Assembly: GCA_041665305.1 (NCBI GenBank)
Contig: JBAYJD010000009.1
Span: 1-64,000, forward strand
DNA length: 64,000 nucleotides
Origin: YA12-FULL-51-18 sp041665305
GTDB taxonomy: Bacteria; Elusimicrobiota; Elusimicrobia; Elusimicrobiales; UBA9959
Reading direction: 5' to 3'
This document shows positions 23,896 to 32,737 of the stretch, piece after piece. The stretch's first letter is position 1; the number at the start of each line of letters is the position of its first letter. Under the pieces are notes generated by a model. The model did no database searches, was not told where the DNA came from, and worked only from the letters and a program-made list of their open reading frames with translations. The position numbers and the translations under genes are program-made.

Positions 23896-24942
23896 ATGAA
23901 CACGCATGAAAAACGGTTAAAAGATCTGCAGCGGCTCCTGAAAAAGGAAAAACTCGACGCCGTGGTCCTTTCCAGGCCGCTGGAGCAGGATTTCCTGACC
24001 GGGTTTCGCATGGACGGGTTCGTCCTGCTCGTTTCCCGGACCGCGGCCTGGGCCTTCATGCCTAAAATGCTCCTTGAGCATTTCAAGTCCAAGGTGGCTT
24101 TCGTGAACGCCTCCGCGCCCGAGAGCCCCCTTGAAGCCGTGATCTCCGAGGTCCGGGCCGGAAAACTTAAAAAAACCGTTTTTGAGCCTGAAACGGAAAC
24201 CTATCTGCGCGGCCGTTTCTGGCGGAAGAACGGGTTCGCGGAGTTCAGGGGCCTTACGGCGGGACTGCGCGCCGTTAAAGAAGGGGAAGAGATCTCCGTG
24301 CTGCGCAAGTCCTGCCGTATCGCCGCCAGGGCTTTCGGCCTCATAAAGCCGCGGATCAAGACCGGCCGGACGGAACTTTCCGTTTCAAGGGAACTTGAGG
24401 ACCTTATGCAGGCCATGGGCGCCAAGGGTCCCAGTTTTAATCTGATAGTCGGGTTCGGGCCGGATTCCGCGAGACCCCACCACGAAACTTCGGACAGGCC
24501 GCTTAAGAACAACGAGGCGGTGCTCCTGGATTTCGGCTGCGTCTATAACGGTTACTGCTCCGATATCACCAGGACTTATTTCCACGGCAGGCCGGACGCC
24601 GAATTTAAAAAAGTGTATTCCATAGTCGCGGCGGCGCAGCGTGCGGGCCTCGGAAAGGTCAGGGCCGGCGTTAAGGCCGTCGAGGTCGACAGGGCCTGCC
24701 GGGATCATATTTCCGACGCCGGGTTCGGCCAGTATTTTATTCACGGCACGGGCCACGGCGTGGGCCTTGAGATCCACGAGGCTCCAACCCTGAACACCAG
24801 GTCAGGGGAAACCCTCCGGGCGGGCATGGCCGTCACGGTGGAGCCGGGCATCTATCTGCCCGGGAAGTTCGGGGTCCGCATAGAAGATTCCGTGCTGGTG
24901 AAAAACGGCGGCTGCGAAATTCTTACCAATCTCCGCTCCTGA
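23896..24942 (+). CDS. M24 family aminopeptidase (Xaa-Pro peptidase type)
   Basis: 348 residues. The N-terminal creatinase-like domain is followed by a pita-bread domain with all five metal ligands: Asp in LLDFGCVYNGY, Asp in CSDITRTYF, His in HGTGHGVGLEIHE, Glu in TVEPGIYLP and Glu in RIEDSVLV. Such proteins cleave Xaa-Pro bonds, usually in the cytoplasm. GGAGGGG sits before the ATG at 23896; the longer ORF from 23794 overlaps rsmA and has no site. Found a few genes upstream of efp. Confidence 0.9.
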   Translation: MNTHEKRLKDLQRLLKKEKLDAVVLSRPLEQDFLTGFRMDGFVLLVSRTAAWAFMPKMLLEHFKSKVAFVNASAPESPLEAVISEVRAGKLKKTVFEPETETYLRGRFWRKNGFAEFRGLTAGLRAVKEGEEISVLRKSCRIAARAFGLIKPRIKTGRTELSVSRELEDLMQAMGAKGPSFNLIVGFGPDSARPHHETSDRPLKNNEAVLLDFGCVYNGYCSDITRTYFHGRPDAEFKKVYSIVAAAQRAGLGKVRAGVKAVEVDRACRDHISDAGFGQYFIHGTGHGVGLEIHEAPTLNTRSGETLRAGMAVTVEPGIYLPGKFGVRIEDSVLVKNGGCEILTNLRS

Positions 24943-25013
24943 GCCCCGCTTTTACCGCGGGAATTCGGACATGACCGGGTACCGGGAACGGAAAATGAAT
25001 AACGGGAGGAACT

Positions 25014-25577
25014 GTGATCATATCAGCGGTAGTGCTTCTTGCGGGCGTTCTGTGGGTGGTCATGATCTTCAACAATCTGATCAAACTGCGCAACCAGGTG
25101 GCTAACGGCTATAAACAGATAGATGTGCAGTTGAAACGGCGCTGCGACCTTATCCCCAACCTGATAAATTCGGTAAAGGGGGAGATGAAATTCGAACAAT
25201 CAACCCTGGAACGCGTCATACAGGCCCGCGCCGCGGCCATGAGCGCCGGGGCTTCCGGCAACATGAACGAGATCCTGGCCAAGGAGGGTTCTTTGACCCA
25301 GGCTCTGGGCAAGCTTATAGCCCTTACGGAAAATTATCCCAGCCTCAAGGCCAACGAGTCGGTTAAAACCCTGATGGAAGAACTGACGCACACGGAAAAC
25401 CAGATAGGTTTTGCCAGGCAGTTCTATAACGATATCGTGACCAGGTTCAACACGGAACAACAGGTCTTCCCCAACAATGTGGTCGCCCCCATAATGGGTT
25501 TTACCGGCGCGGTCCTGTTCGAACTGCCGCAGGACTCAAGGGACCGTGAAGCCCCGAAAGTGGACCTGGCGGTGTGA
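25014..25577 (+). CDS. LemA family membrane protein
   Basis: 187 residues starting with GTG, which has GGGAGGAAC upstream. An N-terminal membrane helix (about 3-20) is followed by the LemA signature FNNLIKLRNQVANGYKQIDVQLKRRCDLIPNL, and the C-terminal helical part ends with FNTEQQVFPNN. The family is widespread but its function is uncertain. It is often next to M48 or TPM-domain genes, as here. Confidence 0.9.
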   Translation: MIISAVVLLAGVLWVVMIFNNLIKLRNQVANGYKQIDVQLKRRCDLIPNLINSVKGEMKFEQSTLERVIQARAAAMSAGASGNMNEILAKEGSLTQALGKLIALTENYPSLKANESVKTLMEELTHTENQIGFARQFYNDIVTRFNTEQQVFPNNVVAPIMGFTGAVLFELPQDSRDREAPKVDLAV

Positions 25578-25605
25578 GGGAAGCGCCTGGTAAAAAATTC
25601 CGCCG

Positions 25606-25632
25606 TAAAAATTTTTGCGGCAAAAATTTTTA
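25606..25632. repeat. Full P1 AT palindrome
   Basis: TAAAAATTTTTGC, G, GCAAAAATTTTTA: perfect 27-bp palindrome. Its last base touches the ATG of the M48 peptidase gene, taking the place where a Shine-Dalgarno would be. Confidence 0.85.
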
Positions 25633-26697
25633 ATGAACATTTACGAGCAGCAGGCCAGGAACAGGCGGACGACTTGGGCGATCATGTTCGTTTTTGTGGC
25701 GCTCTTTCTTGCGATCGGCCTGGGCTTCGATTTTTTTTACCTGAGCTTTAATCCGGTTCGCGGGCCGGGTTATGAACCGTACGCCGACGGCTATTCCCGT
25801 GGCGCGGCGCCGCCGCAGCCCGTGCCGTACGGCGCCATTTTGGCGCTGCTGGCCGGTTTCGGCATGGCGGCAAACAGCATGGTGAACGGGGTAAGCATGG
25901 TGCTGCGTTCCACCCGGGCCCGCCGCGCCGTTGCGGCGGATGAGAAGGAACGCCGGTTCCTGGATGTGGTCGCGGAGATGTCTACCGCCGCCGGGCTGCC
26001 GGTTCCGGACGCGTATATCGTGCCGGACTCCGATCTTAACGCTTTTGCCGCGGGCACGGCCCCGGAAAGTTCGGTTATCGCGGTCACCGAGGGACTGTTG
26101 AATTCCCTTAACAGGGAAGAGCTTCAGGCCGTAGTCTCCCACGAGATGAGCCATATCAGAAATTACGATATGCGGCTCATGACCGTCTCGGCCGGCTTGC
26201 TGGGCGCCATAGCCCTGCTCAGCGACTTCGCGTACCGGACGACGCGGCTCCGTTCCGGTTCCTCCCGCGGCGTATCTTCCGGGGCTTCCCCCGGCGGCCG
26301 CAAAGGCGGCGGGGCGTTTTCGGCGGTCTTTTTCGCGGCCTGGCTGGTGCTGGTGGCGCTGGCGCCGCTTATCTCGCGCCTGCTGGCCATGGCTATTTCC
26401 CGCGAGCGCGAGTATCTGGCCGACGCCTCGGGCGCCGAGCTGACGCGCAATCCGCAGGCGCTCGTTTCGGCGCTCGAAAAGATCCGGGCCGCGGTCATGC
26501 CCACCTGCGCCGTCAACAACGGCGTGGCCCACATGTGCATTGCCGATCCGCGCGGGAGTTTGATAGAGGAAAAAAGCGGCCTCGTAGCGGATCTTTTCGC
26601 CACGCACCCGCCCATGGAAAAAAGAATACTGGCTCTAAAAGTTATGGCTTATCAATACGGAAGGGATAGCGGACAGGGTGGAGCGCGGAACTCTTAA
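25633..26697 (+). CDS. M48 (HtpX-like) membrane metalloprotease
   Basis: 354 residues. Two membrane helices (about 15-40 and 75-95) precede the zinc motif SHEMSH (His170, Glu171, His174), and the third ligand is Glu in REREYLADASGAELT. A second pair of hydrophobic helices lies between. HtpX-type proteases degrade damaged membrane proteins. The ATG at 25633 is chosen because the peptide MNIYEQQARNRRT matches the start of this family; no Shine-Dalgarno is present, only an AT palindrome. It follows lemA, a common pairing. Confidence 0.88.
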   Translation: MNIYEQQARNRRTTWAIMFVFVALFLAIGLGFDFFYLSFNPVRGPGYEPYADGYSRGAAPPQPVPYGAILALLAGFGMAANSMVNGVSMVLRSTRARRAVAADEKERRFLDVVAEMSTAAGLPVPDAYIVPDSDLNAFAAGTAPESSVIAVTEGLLNSLNREELQAVVSHEMSHIRNYDMRLMTVSAGLLGAIALLSDFAYRTTRLRSGSSRGVSSGASPGGRKGGGAFSAVFFAAWLVLVALAPLISRLLAMAISREREYLADASGAELTRNPQALVSALEKIRAAVMPTCAVNNGVAHMCIADPRGSLIEEKSGLVADLFATHPPMEKRILALKVMAYQYGRDSGQGGARNS

Positions 26698-26730
26698 CCC
26701 CCGGACCCTGAGTTTAAAAAGGAGAAAGAC

Positions 26731-27309
26731 ATGATAACATCTACGCAATTCAAGGAAGGAACGATCTTCACCAACGAGAACGGCCAGATAGTGGAAGTGC
26801 TCACCTATCAGCACCACCGCAAATCCCAGGCGCGGGCCGTGGTCAGGGTAAAGCTTCAGAACCTGGAAACCGGAGCTATTATCGAGACCACCTACCGTCC
26901 CGAAGACAAGTTCAAGGATGTGATGGTGGAAAAACGGCCCAAGACCTATCTTTACAGCGACGGCAACCTGGCTCATTTCATGGATAACGTTAGTTTTGAG
27001 CAGGCCGCCCTGCCGATCTCCAAGATCGGCCCGCTGATGCAGTTCCTGACCGAGAATATGGAAGTGGAAGGCCTTTACCTTAACGACAAGTTCTTTAACA
27101 TCGCCCTGCCGGCCAACATCGTGATGACGATAACAGAGACCGTGGACAGCGTGAAGGGCGATACGGTTTCCAATGTGATGAAGGACGCCAAGGTCTCCAC
27201 CGGGCTGGAGATAAAAGTTCCGATGTTCATCAAGGAAGGCGACAAGGTCCGCGTTGATACCCGCACCTTCGAGTATCTGGAAAGGGTCACCGAACCGAAA
27301 AGAGGATAG
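26731..27309 (+). CDS. efp: Elongation factor P with an unusual loop tip
   Basis: 192 residues with three beta domains as in bacterial EF-P; it helps ribosomes through polyproline stretches. Conserved parts are VVRVKLQNLETG, SDGNLAHFMDNVSFEQ and the C-terminal KVRVDTRTFEYLERV. In the domain I loop, E. coli has KPGKG with modified Lys34; the aligned residues here are RKSQA, putting Gln33 where the modified Lys (or Arg in Pseudomonas) would be. A strong site (AAGGAGAAAGAC) precedes the ATG. The organism may use no modification or a different one. Confidence 0.93.
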   Translation: MITSTQFKEGTIFTNENGQIVEVLTYQHHRKSQARAVVRVKLQNLETGAIIETTYRPEDKFKDVMVEKRPKTYLYSDGNLAHFMDNVSFEQAALPISKIGPLMQFLTENMEVEGLYLNDKFFNIALPANIVMTITETVDSVKGDTVSNVMKDAKVSTGLEIKVPMFIKEGDKVRVDTRTFEYLERVTEPKRG

Positions 27310-27396
27310 GATAAAAGCGCGGATGGTCCGGGGCCTGAGCTGGAGCCGTTTATTCCAGCGCCCTCGGCCCCGGCCCGCTTTCTCCGACCTGATTTT

Positions 27397-28083
27397 ATGA
27401 TCAAAGCCGTTATCTTCGACATCGACAATACTTTGATGGATTTTATGCGCATGAAGCGCGCCTCGGTGGACGCGGCCGTCGACGCCATGCTCGACGCGGG
27501 CCTGCCGATGAAAAAGGAGAAGATGTACGAATCCATCTTCGAGACTTACTGGAAGGAGGGCATTGAAGACCAGAATATCTTCGATAAAGTGCTGGTCAAG
27601 GAATTAGGCCAGGTCGACTACAGGATCCTGGCGGCCGGGATCATCGGCTACAAGCGGGCCAAGGAAGGCCACATGACGCTGTATCCGCGCGTAAAACTGA
27701 CCCTGACAGAATTGATGAAAAGCGGGATAAAGATGGGGGTCGTTTCCGACGCGCCGCGCCTGTCGGTCTGGATGCGCATCGTGGCCCTGGGCCTGCATCA
27801 TTACTTCGAGCATGTCGTGGCGTTCGAAGATACGGGGGAACGCAAACCCTCGCCGAAGCCGTTCAAAAAGATCCTGGGCCTGCTGGCGGTGCCGCCGCAG
27901 GAGGCCATCATGGTCGGAGACTGGGCGGAGAGGGATATCAAAGGCGCCAAGGCCCTGGGCATCCGCGCGGCCTGGGCCAAGTACGGCAACGAATTCGACA
28001 CCAAAGTGTCCGGCGCCGACTATGAACTGGACGATATTTACGACATGGTCCGGATAATCAGGAGAATAAATGAAAAGGATTAG
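27397..28083 (+). CDS. HAD family hydrolase
   Basis: 228 residues. Motif I is FDIDNTLMDF (both Asp kept), motif II VVSDAP, motif III the Lys of GERKPSPKPF, and motif IV VGDWAERDIKGAK. The cap insertion after motif I places it in subfamily I. Likely phosphatase of small metabolites; substrate unknown. It overlaps the next gene by 14 nt. The 87-bp gap after efp can fold into a long imperfect GC hairpin. Confidence 0.82.
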   Translation: MIKAVIFDIDNTLMDFMRMKRASVDAAVDAMLDAGLPMKKEKMYESIFETYWKEGIEDQNIFDKVLVKELGQVDYRILAAGIIGYKRAKEGHMTLYPRVKLTLTELMKSGIKMGVVSDAPRLSVWMRIVALGLHHYFEHVVAFEDTGERKPSPKPFKKILGLLAVPPQEAIMVGDWAERDIKGAKALGIRAAWAKYGNEFDTKVSGADYELDDIYDMVRIIRRINEKD

Positions 28084-28612
28084 GTCTTTGGCCGTCCTGC
28101 CTGCCGCGCTTCTTCTCACGGTTCCGGGCGCCTGCGCGCTTGAAATAACCTCCGCGGTCCCGGTAGTTTCAGGGAAGAGGCAGACCTCCGATTTTGTGTT
28201 CTCGCGTTCGCTGGCCGTCAAAGGCATCGCCTTTGAAAACGGCGCCGTCGTCATGCCCGTGGCCGTCTACAAAGAGCGGGAGTACGCCGATATAAGGCTG
28301 TTGTCCAAGACTCTTTATGGAAAGCTGGAGTCCTGCTTTTCCGGGGACAAATGTTCCTATTCCGGCAAGATCTCCGCGCCTAAACTTTCGGTCCTTGAGG
28401 TTAAAACGCTTAAATCCAGGGTGCGGGTGGCCAATGTAGCTCTCTCCTTCGACGGGGACCTCTCGGTAGTGTTCGGCGTCCTTAAAAAAATCTCCGGCGG
28501 GGTCCGGGCCGCTTATCCGGAAAATTTCGAAGCGAAGGACCCGGCGCTCAGGGACTTGATCGAAACGAAGGTCAAAGAGGGTTTTGCCGGAGCGGTCGAT
28601 AAGAAAAAATGA
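28070..28612 (+). CDS. Hypothetical exported protein
   Basis: 180 residues with a signal peptide (MKRIRSLAVLPAALLLTVPGACA). The mature part is small, beta-rich in look, with a Cys pair (CFSGDKC) that could form a disulfide. I do not recognise the family. It overlaps the HAD gene by 14 nt and precedes the subtilisin gene by 55 bp, so all three may be one unit. Confidence 0.6.
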   Translation: MKRIRSLAVLPAALLLTVPGACALEITSAVPVVSGKRQTSDFVFSRSLAVKGIAFENGAVVMPVAVYKEREYADIRLLSKTLYGKLESCFSGDKCSYSGKISAPKLSVLEVKTLKSRVRVANVALSFDGDLSVVFGVLKKISGGVRAAYPENFEAKDPALRDLIETKVKEGFAGAVDKKK

Positions 28613-28667
28613 AGATCCCGCCGCGGGGGCGCGGGTTAGGTATGGCGCACGGGAATGGAACCGCTTT

Positions 28668-30323
28668 ATGTTGAATAACTCCGCGCACCGTCCGGCACAA
28701 CGGCCCGTTTTGCCGCGCCCGGCCCTGCCGCTCCGTTTCGCCGCCGCGGGTTTGATATTTTTGTGCGCCGCTCCTTCCTTTGCCTTAAGAGTGGAATACC
28801 TGCCGGCGGTCTCCGCCGCCTCCCAGGCGGGCGCGGCGCGGTCTCAGCGTGAAGTCGCCGGCGGCCGCGCGCTGGTAAAATTTTCCGCCGAACTCTCCTC
28901 TTCCTCCAAACGGGACCTTTTGAACGCTTCCGGTTTTGAACCGGCAGGCGAATTCGAATTTATGGGCTGGTCGGCGGTAAAATTACCCGTGGGCATGAGC
29001 GTGGCCTCGGCCCTGCCGGCGCTTAAGGGGATCGCGGGCGTTCTGGCCGCGGAACCGTCGGGGGTCTACCATGCGGCAAAAGTGCCGTTGGACCAGTACC
29101 GCGTGGAACAATACGGGCTGGTTAAAACCGACGCCTTCAGGGCCTGGGACTTTGAGACCGGATTTTCAACCCGCGTGACCGTGGCCGTTCTTGATACCGG
29201 GATCGACGGCTCGCACCCGGACCTCGGCCCCAAACTTTCCGGAACCGGGCAGTTTTTCGACCCCGACAATTTCGGCGCCCGCACTCCGGACGACCCCCCG
29301 ACCCCCGCGTGTTCGCACGCCACCAAGGTCGCCGGCATCGCGGCCGCCGCGACCGATAATTCCTATGGGATAGCCGGTATGTCCTGGGGCGCGGGCCTGC
29401 TGTCGCTTAAAGTGTTCAGCGCCGTCGACTGCTTCGCCGACTGCTCGGATAGATCAGGGGGAAGTTCCTGCAGCACCGACGACCTCACGATCATAAAAGC
29501 GATAAACTACGCGGTTCTACAGCAGAATTCTCCGGCCGCGGGCAGGATAGTGATAAATATGAGCCTCGGGCAGGCGGGTGGATGCTCCGGACTGATGCAG
29601 GCGGCGGTGAGCAGCGCGGCGGCGGCCGGCCTGGTCCTGGTCGCGGCCGCCGGCAACAACCCCGCCGGAGTGGATTCCCCTGCCAATTGCCTCGGCGTGC
29701 TGCCGGTCGGCGCCACCGATGTCAACGACAATCTGGCCTCTTTTTCGGCCCGGGGCGCGGAAATGTCGGCCCGCGGCGTTACGGCCCCGGGGGTGAATAC
29801 CTTTACTACCGTACCGGGCCCGGGATTCGCCGCCGACTCCGGCACCTCTTTCGCCTCCCCGCTGGCCGCGGGTCTGGCGGCGCTCCTCATTTCCACCCGT
29901 CCGGCGCTGACTCCCACGCAGGTCGGAGATGTCATAAGGAATTCCGCCGACGATCTCGGCGCCGCGGGACCGGACGCCCTTTACGGTTTTGGACGGCTGA
30001 ACGCCTACAAGGCCATGCTTTTGCTTGTGACCGGCAATACTTCCGCTTTCGCCCCTGCGGCGCCGCGGACCGGCGCGTACGCTTTTCCCAGCCCTTACAG
30101 GCCGGGCGCCGGCCTTCTTTCTTTTTTTATCCCGGATGAGATCTCCGGCGCGAACCTTGAGATAAGCGTTTACACCTCGGAAGGCGAGAAAATAAAAAAG
30201 ATCTCCGGCCAGACCTGGGACGGACGCAATGAGGCGGGCCGCGCCGCGGCCAGCGGCGTCTATCTATTTTTTATAAAGACGGAAAAAGGGACTGCAAAAG
30301 GAAAGTTCGCCCTGATCCGCTGA
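28668..30323 (+). CDS. Secreted subtilisin-like serine protease with FlgD-like C-terminus
   Basis: 551 residues with a signal peptide, an inhibitor-like prodomain (about 60-140), and an S8 catalytic domain. The triad is Asp176 (VAVLDTGIDGSHPDL), His217 (SHATKVAGIAAA) and Ser394 (SGTSFASPLAAG). The C-terminal 85 residues form a FlgD/T9SS-like Ig module (YAFPSPYRPG, TWDGRNEAGRAAASGVYLF), which in other phyla attaches to surface or secretion machinery. I start at the ATG 28668; an upstream start at 28584 would overlap the previous gene. Weak ribosome site. Confidence 0.85.
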   Translation: MLNNSAHRPAQRPVLPRPALPLRFAAAGLIFLCAAPSFALRVEYLPAVSAASQAGAARSQREVAGGRALVKFSAELSSSSKRDLLNASGFEPAGEFEFMGWSAVKLPVGMSVASALPALKGIAGVLAAEPSGVYHAAKVPLDQYRVEQYGLVKTDAFRAWDFETGFSTRVTVAVLDTGIDGSHPDLGPKLSGTGQFFDPDNFGARTPDDPPTPACSHATKVAGIAAAATDNSYGIAGMSWGAGLLSLKVFSAVDCFADCSDRSGGSSCSTDDLTIIKAINYAVLQQNSPAAGRIVINMSLGQAGGCSGLMQAAVSSAAAAGLVLVAAAGNNPAGVDSPANCLGVLPVGATDVNDNLASFSARGAEMSARGVTAPGVNTFTTVPGPGFAADSGTSFASPLAAGLAALLISTRPALTPTQVGDVIRNSADDLGAAGPDALYGFGRLNAYKAMLLLVTGNTSAFAPAAPRTGAYAFPSPYRPGAGLLSFFIPDEISGANLEISVYTSEGEKIKKISGQTWDGRNEAGRAAASGVYLFFIKTEKGTAKGKFALIR

Positions 30324-30371
30324 AAATTTTTGCGGCAAAAATTTTTACCAGCCCCCGCCCTATAAGGGGGG
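30323..30371. repeat. Composite repeat: P1 palindrome plus GC palindrome
   Basis: AAAATTTTTGC, G, GCAAAAATTTTT (30323-30346), then ACCA, then an imperfect GC palindrome with CCCGCCCTATA. It has the same module order as the elements at 34416 and 35784. It starts right at the stop codon of the subtilisin gene. Confidence 0.75.
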
Positions 30372-30404
30372 CTTGAGGTATAGGCGGGCACGGGGGAAAT
30401 AATT

Positions 30405-30743
30405 ATGATAGTTTTTAACACCACCAGGAACATCGCCGTGGTTTCGAGGGCCGTTAAAGCCGATTCTTTCCGGACGCGGCTGTTCGGGCTTATCCCGCGC
30501 CGGACCATGGAACAGGAAGAAGGTTTGTGGCTGGCCCCGTGCGCCATGATCCATTCGTGTTTTATGAGCTTTCCGATAGACGCAGTTTTCCTAGACGCCG
30601 GACTTAAAGTGATGAAAGTGGTCCCGTTCCTGAAACCGTGGCGGTTCTCCCCCTGGGTTTACGGGGCCGCGGGCGTTCTGGAACTCGCCCCGGGCCGCGC
30701 CGGTTCCGTTCTGGCGGAGGGCGAACTGCTTGAGTTTCGATAG
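30405..30743 (+). CDS. DUF192 family protein
   Basis: 112 residues matching the DUF192 fold: RTRLFGLI(PR)RTMEQEEGLWL, HSCFMSFPIDAVFLD and AAGVLELAPGRA are the usual conserved segments. DUF192 proteins are small, often periplasmic, and without known function; this one has no signal peptide. It stands alone between the subtilisin gene and pilB. Confidence 0.85.
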   Translation: MIVFNTTRNIAVVSRAVKADSFRTRLFGLIPRRTMEQEEGLWLAPCAMIHSCFMSFPIDAVFLDAGLKVMKVVPFLKPWRFSPWVYGAAGVLELAPGRAGSVLAEGELLEFR

Positions 30744-30836
30744 CGGCCGCTGAAAATTCCTCACCCGGTAAAGCGCCGCCGCGTGATATATCATTTGTAA
30801 AAAGCATGTAATAAATTTATAATTGTAGGCTGAACT

Positions 30837-32639
30837 ATGCCGCCAACCAAAGGTCTGCAGAGAAAGAAAAATATCAGGGAGATCCTGATAGACGGGGGCC
30901 TTGTTCCCGAGGACAAGGTAAAAGCCGCCGAGGAACTCTCCAAAAAGGAGAGCAAGCCGCTTCAGCAGACGCTGGTGGAAATGAAACTCGTGGACGAGCT
31001 GACGCTGCTGAAGGTCCTCGCCGACGAATGGGGGTTTAAAGCTGTGGACCTCTCTAAAATGGAGGTCCCCAGGGAGACGGTGCAGACCCTGCCGGAGGCC
31101 ATCGCCATGAGGCAGGGGTGCGTGCCTTTCGCCATGAAGGACGGAGTGATGTTCCTGGCGATGTCGGACCCCCGTGATTTCCTGGTGGTCGAAGATATCG
31201 GGCTGAGGACAGGCCTTGAAGTCAAAGCCTATCTGGCCCTGCCGCAGGGGATCAATAAGGTCCTGGACAGCGTGTACGGAAAAGCCGACGCCGCCCAGGT
31301 CGACCAACTCGTGGAATCCGTCACCCAGGCCGCGCCTAAAGGGCCGGGCGAGGAAGAATCTTTTTCCCTGGCCGAAGAGGCCGAAAAAAAGGACATCAGC
31401 GATGTCGACGCCAACGCTCCCGAAGTGGAGCGCCTGGTCAACGCCATAATACTGGGGGCTCTCAGTATAAAAGCTTCGGATATCCATGTGGAGCCTTTTG
31501 AGGACCCGAACGGAAAAAATTCCAAGGTCATGATCCGTTACCGGGTGGACGGGATGCTCCGGGCGGCCTCTTTTTCCGTGCCCTGGGCCTATCGGCAGGC
31601 TATAACCGCCAAGATAAAGATCATGACCAATTCCATGAACATCACGGAACGGCGCATTCCGCAGAGCGGGCGCATACAGATCATCGCCAAAGGCAACCCC
31701 ATCGAGTTCCGCGTGGAAATGATCCCGACCGTATACGGCGAGGCGTGCGTCATGCGTATCCTGGACCGGGCTTCGGTGCGCGTGGATATCAAGGTCATGG
31801 GCTTTCTGCCGGATACGGAAGAAAAACTGCTCGCCCAGTTCCAGGGGATAGGCGGAAAAAAGAATTTCGGCTTAGTGCTGGTCTGCGGCCCCACGGGCTC
31901 GGGCAAGTCCACCACTCTCTACGGTTGTCTTAACTATGTGAACCGTCCCGACATAAAGATTCTCACGGCCGAGAATCCAGTGGAATACAATATCGACGGT
32001 ATCGTCCAGGTCCCGGTCAACCCCGACATCAAGCTGGGCGAAGATAAGCGGTTCGATTTTGCCAGCGCGCTGCGGTCGTTCATGCGTCTGGACCCGGATG
32101 TCATCATGGTCGGCGAGATCCGGGACCAGGAGACCGCGCATATCGCGCTTGAAGCCGCCATGACCGGCCACCTGGTTTTTTCCACCATTCACACCAACGA
32201 CTCGGCTTCCGCGCTGGAGAGGCTGACCCAGATGGGGATTCCGCGCTTCGTGGTCGCCAATACCATGAAAGCCGTGCTCGCCCAGCGGCTGGCCCGGCGG
32301 CTCTGTCCCGATTGCAAAAAAGAAGCGGACCTCTCGCCGGAGGAAAGGGCCGTTTTTGAGGCCAATAATGTCAGGATCCCGGCCGGCGCCAAGGTTTTTG
32401 CGGCGGTCGGCTGTGAGAAATGCAAGACCACCGGGTATAAAGGCCGCTTAGGCATGCATGAACTGCTCATCCTCAACGAGCCCATCCGCACCCAGCTTCT
32501 GAGCGACCCTTCCGCTATTCCCGTCAAGAACATCGCCATGAAAGCGGGCATGCGGTCGCTGGCCATGGACGGGCTGGAAAAAGTTATTCTGGGTCTTACC
32601 ACGGTCAAGGAAGTCCTCGGCGGGGCGGCCGAAAAATAA
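30837..32639 (+). CDS. pilB: Type IV pilus assembly ATPase (PilB/GspE family)
   Basis: 600 residues. The N-terminal MshEN-like domain (about 20-160) binds PilM/platform partners and, in some, c-di-GMP. The ATPase core has Walker A GPTGSGKSTT (about 351-360), Asp-box, Walker B LRSFMRLDPDVIMVGEIRD and the His box. A zinc-binding Cys4 motif (CPDCKK and CEKCKTTGYKGR) is intact. It drives pilus extension from the cytoplasmic side. The pilin and prepilin peptidase genes are about 4 kb downstream. Confidence 0.92.
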   Translation: MPPTKGLQRKKNIREILIDGGLVPEDKVKAAEELSKKESKPLQQTLVEMKLVDELTLLKVLADEWGFKAVDLSKMEVPRETVQTLPEAIAMRQGCVPFAMKDGVMFLAMSDPRDFLVVEDIGLRTGLEVKAYLALPQGINKVLDSVYGKADAAQVDQLVESVTQAAPKGPGEEESFSLAEEAEKKDISDVDANAPEVERLVNAIILGALSIKASDIHVEPFEDPNGKNSKVMIRYRVDGMLRAASFSVPWAYRQAITAKIKIMTNSMNITERRIPQSGRIQIIAKGNPIEFRVEMIPTVYGEACVMRILDRASVRVDIKVMGFLPDTEEKLLAQFQGIGGKKNFGLVLVCGPTGSGKSTTLYGCLNYVNRPDIKILTAENPVEYNIDGIVQVPVNPDIKLGEDKRFDFASALRSFMRLDPDVIMVGEIRDQETAHIALEAAMTGHLVFSTIHTNDSASALERLTQMGIPRFVVANTMKAVLAQRLARRLCPDCKKEADLSPEERAVFEANNVRIPAGAKVFAAVGCEKCKTTGYKGRLGMHELLILNEPIRTQLLSDPSAIPVKNIAMKAGMRSLAMDGLEKVILGLTTVKEVLGGAAEK

Positions 32640-32737
32640 AAATTCAGGCGCGGCGTTTTTACAGCGTTCAGGGCGGGAAAACCACGGGGCGGGAAGAAAC
32701 TCGAGCGGAAAATAAATCGCGGCCTCGGGAGATATTT

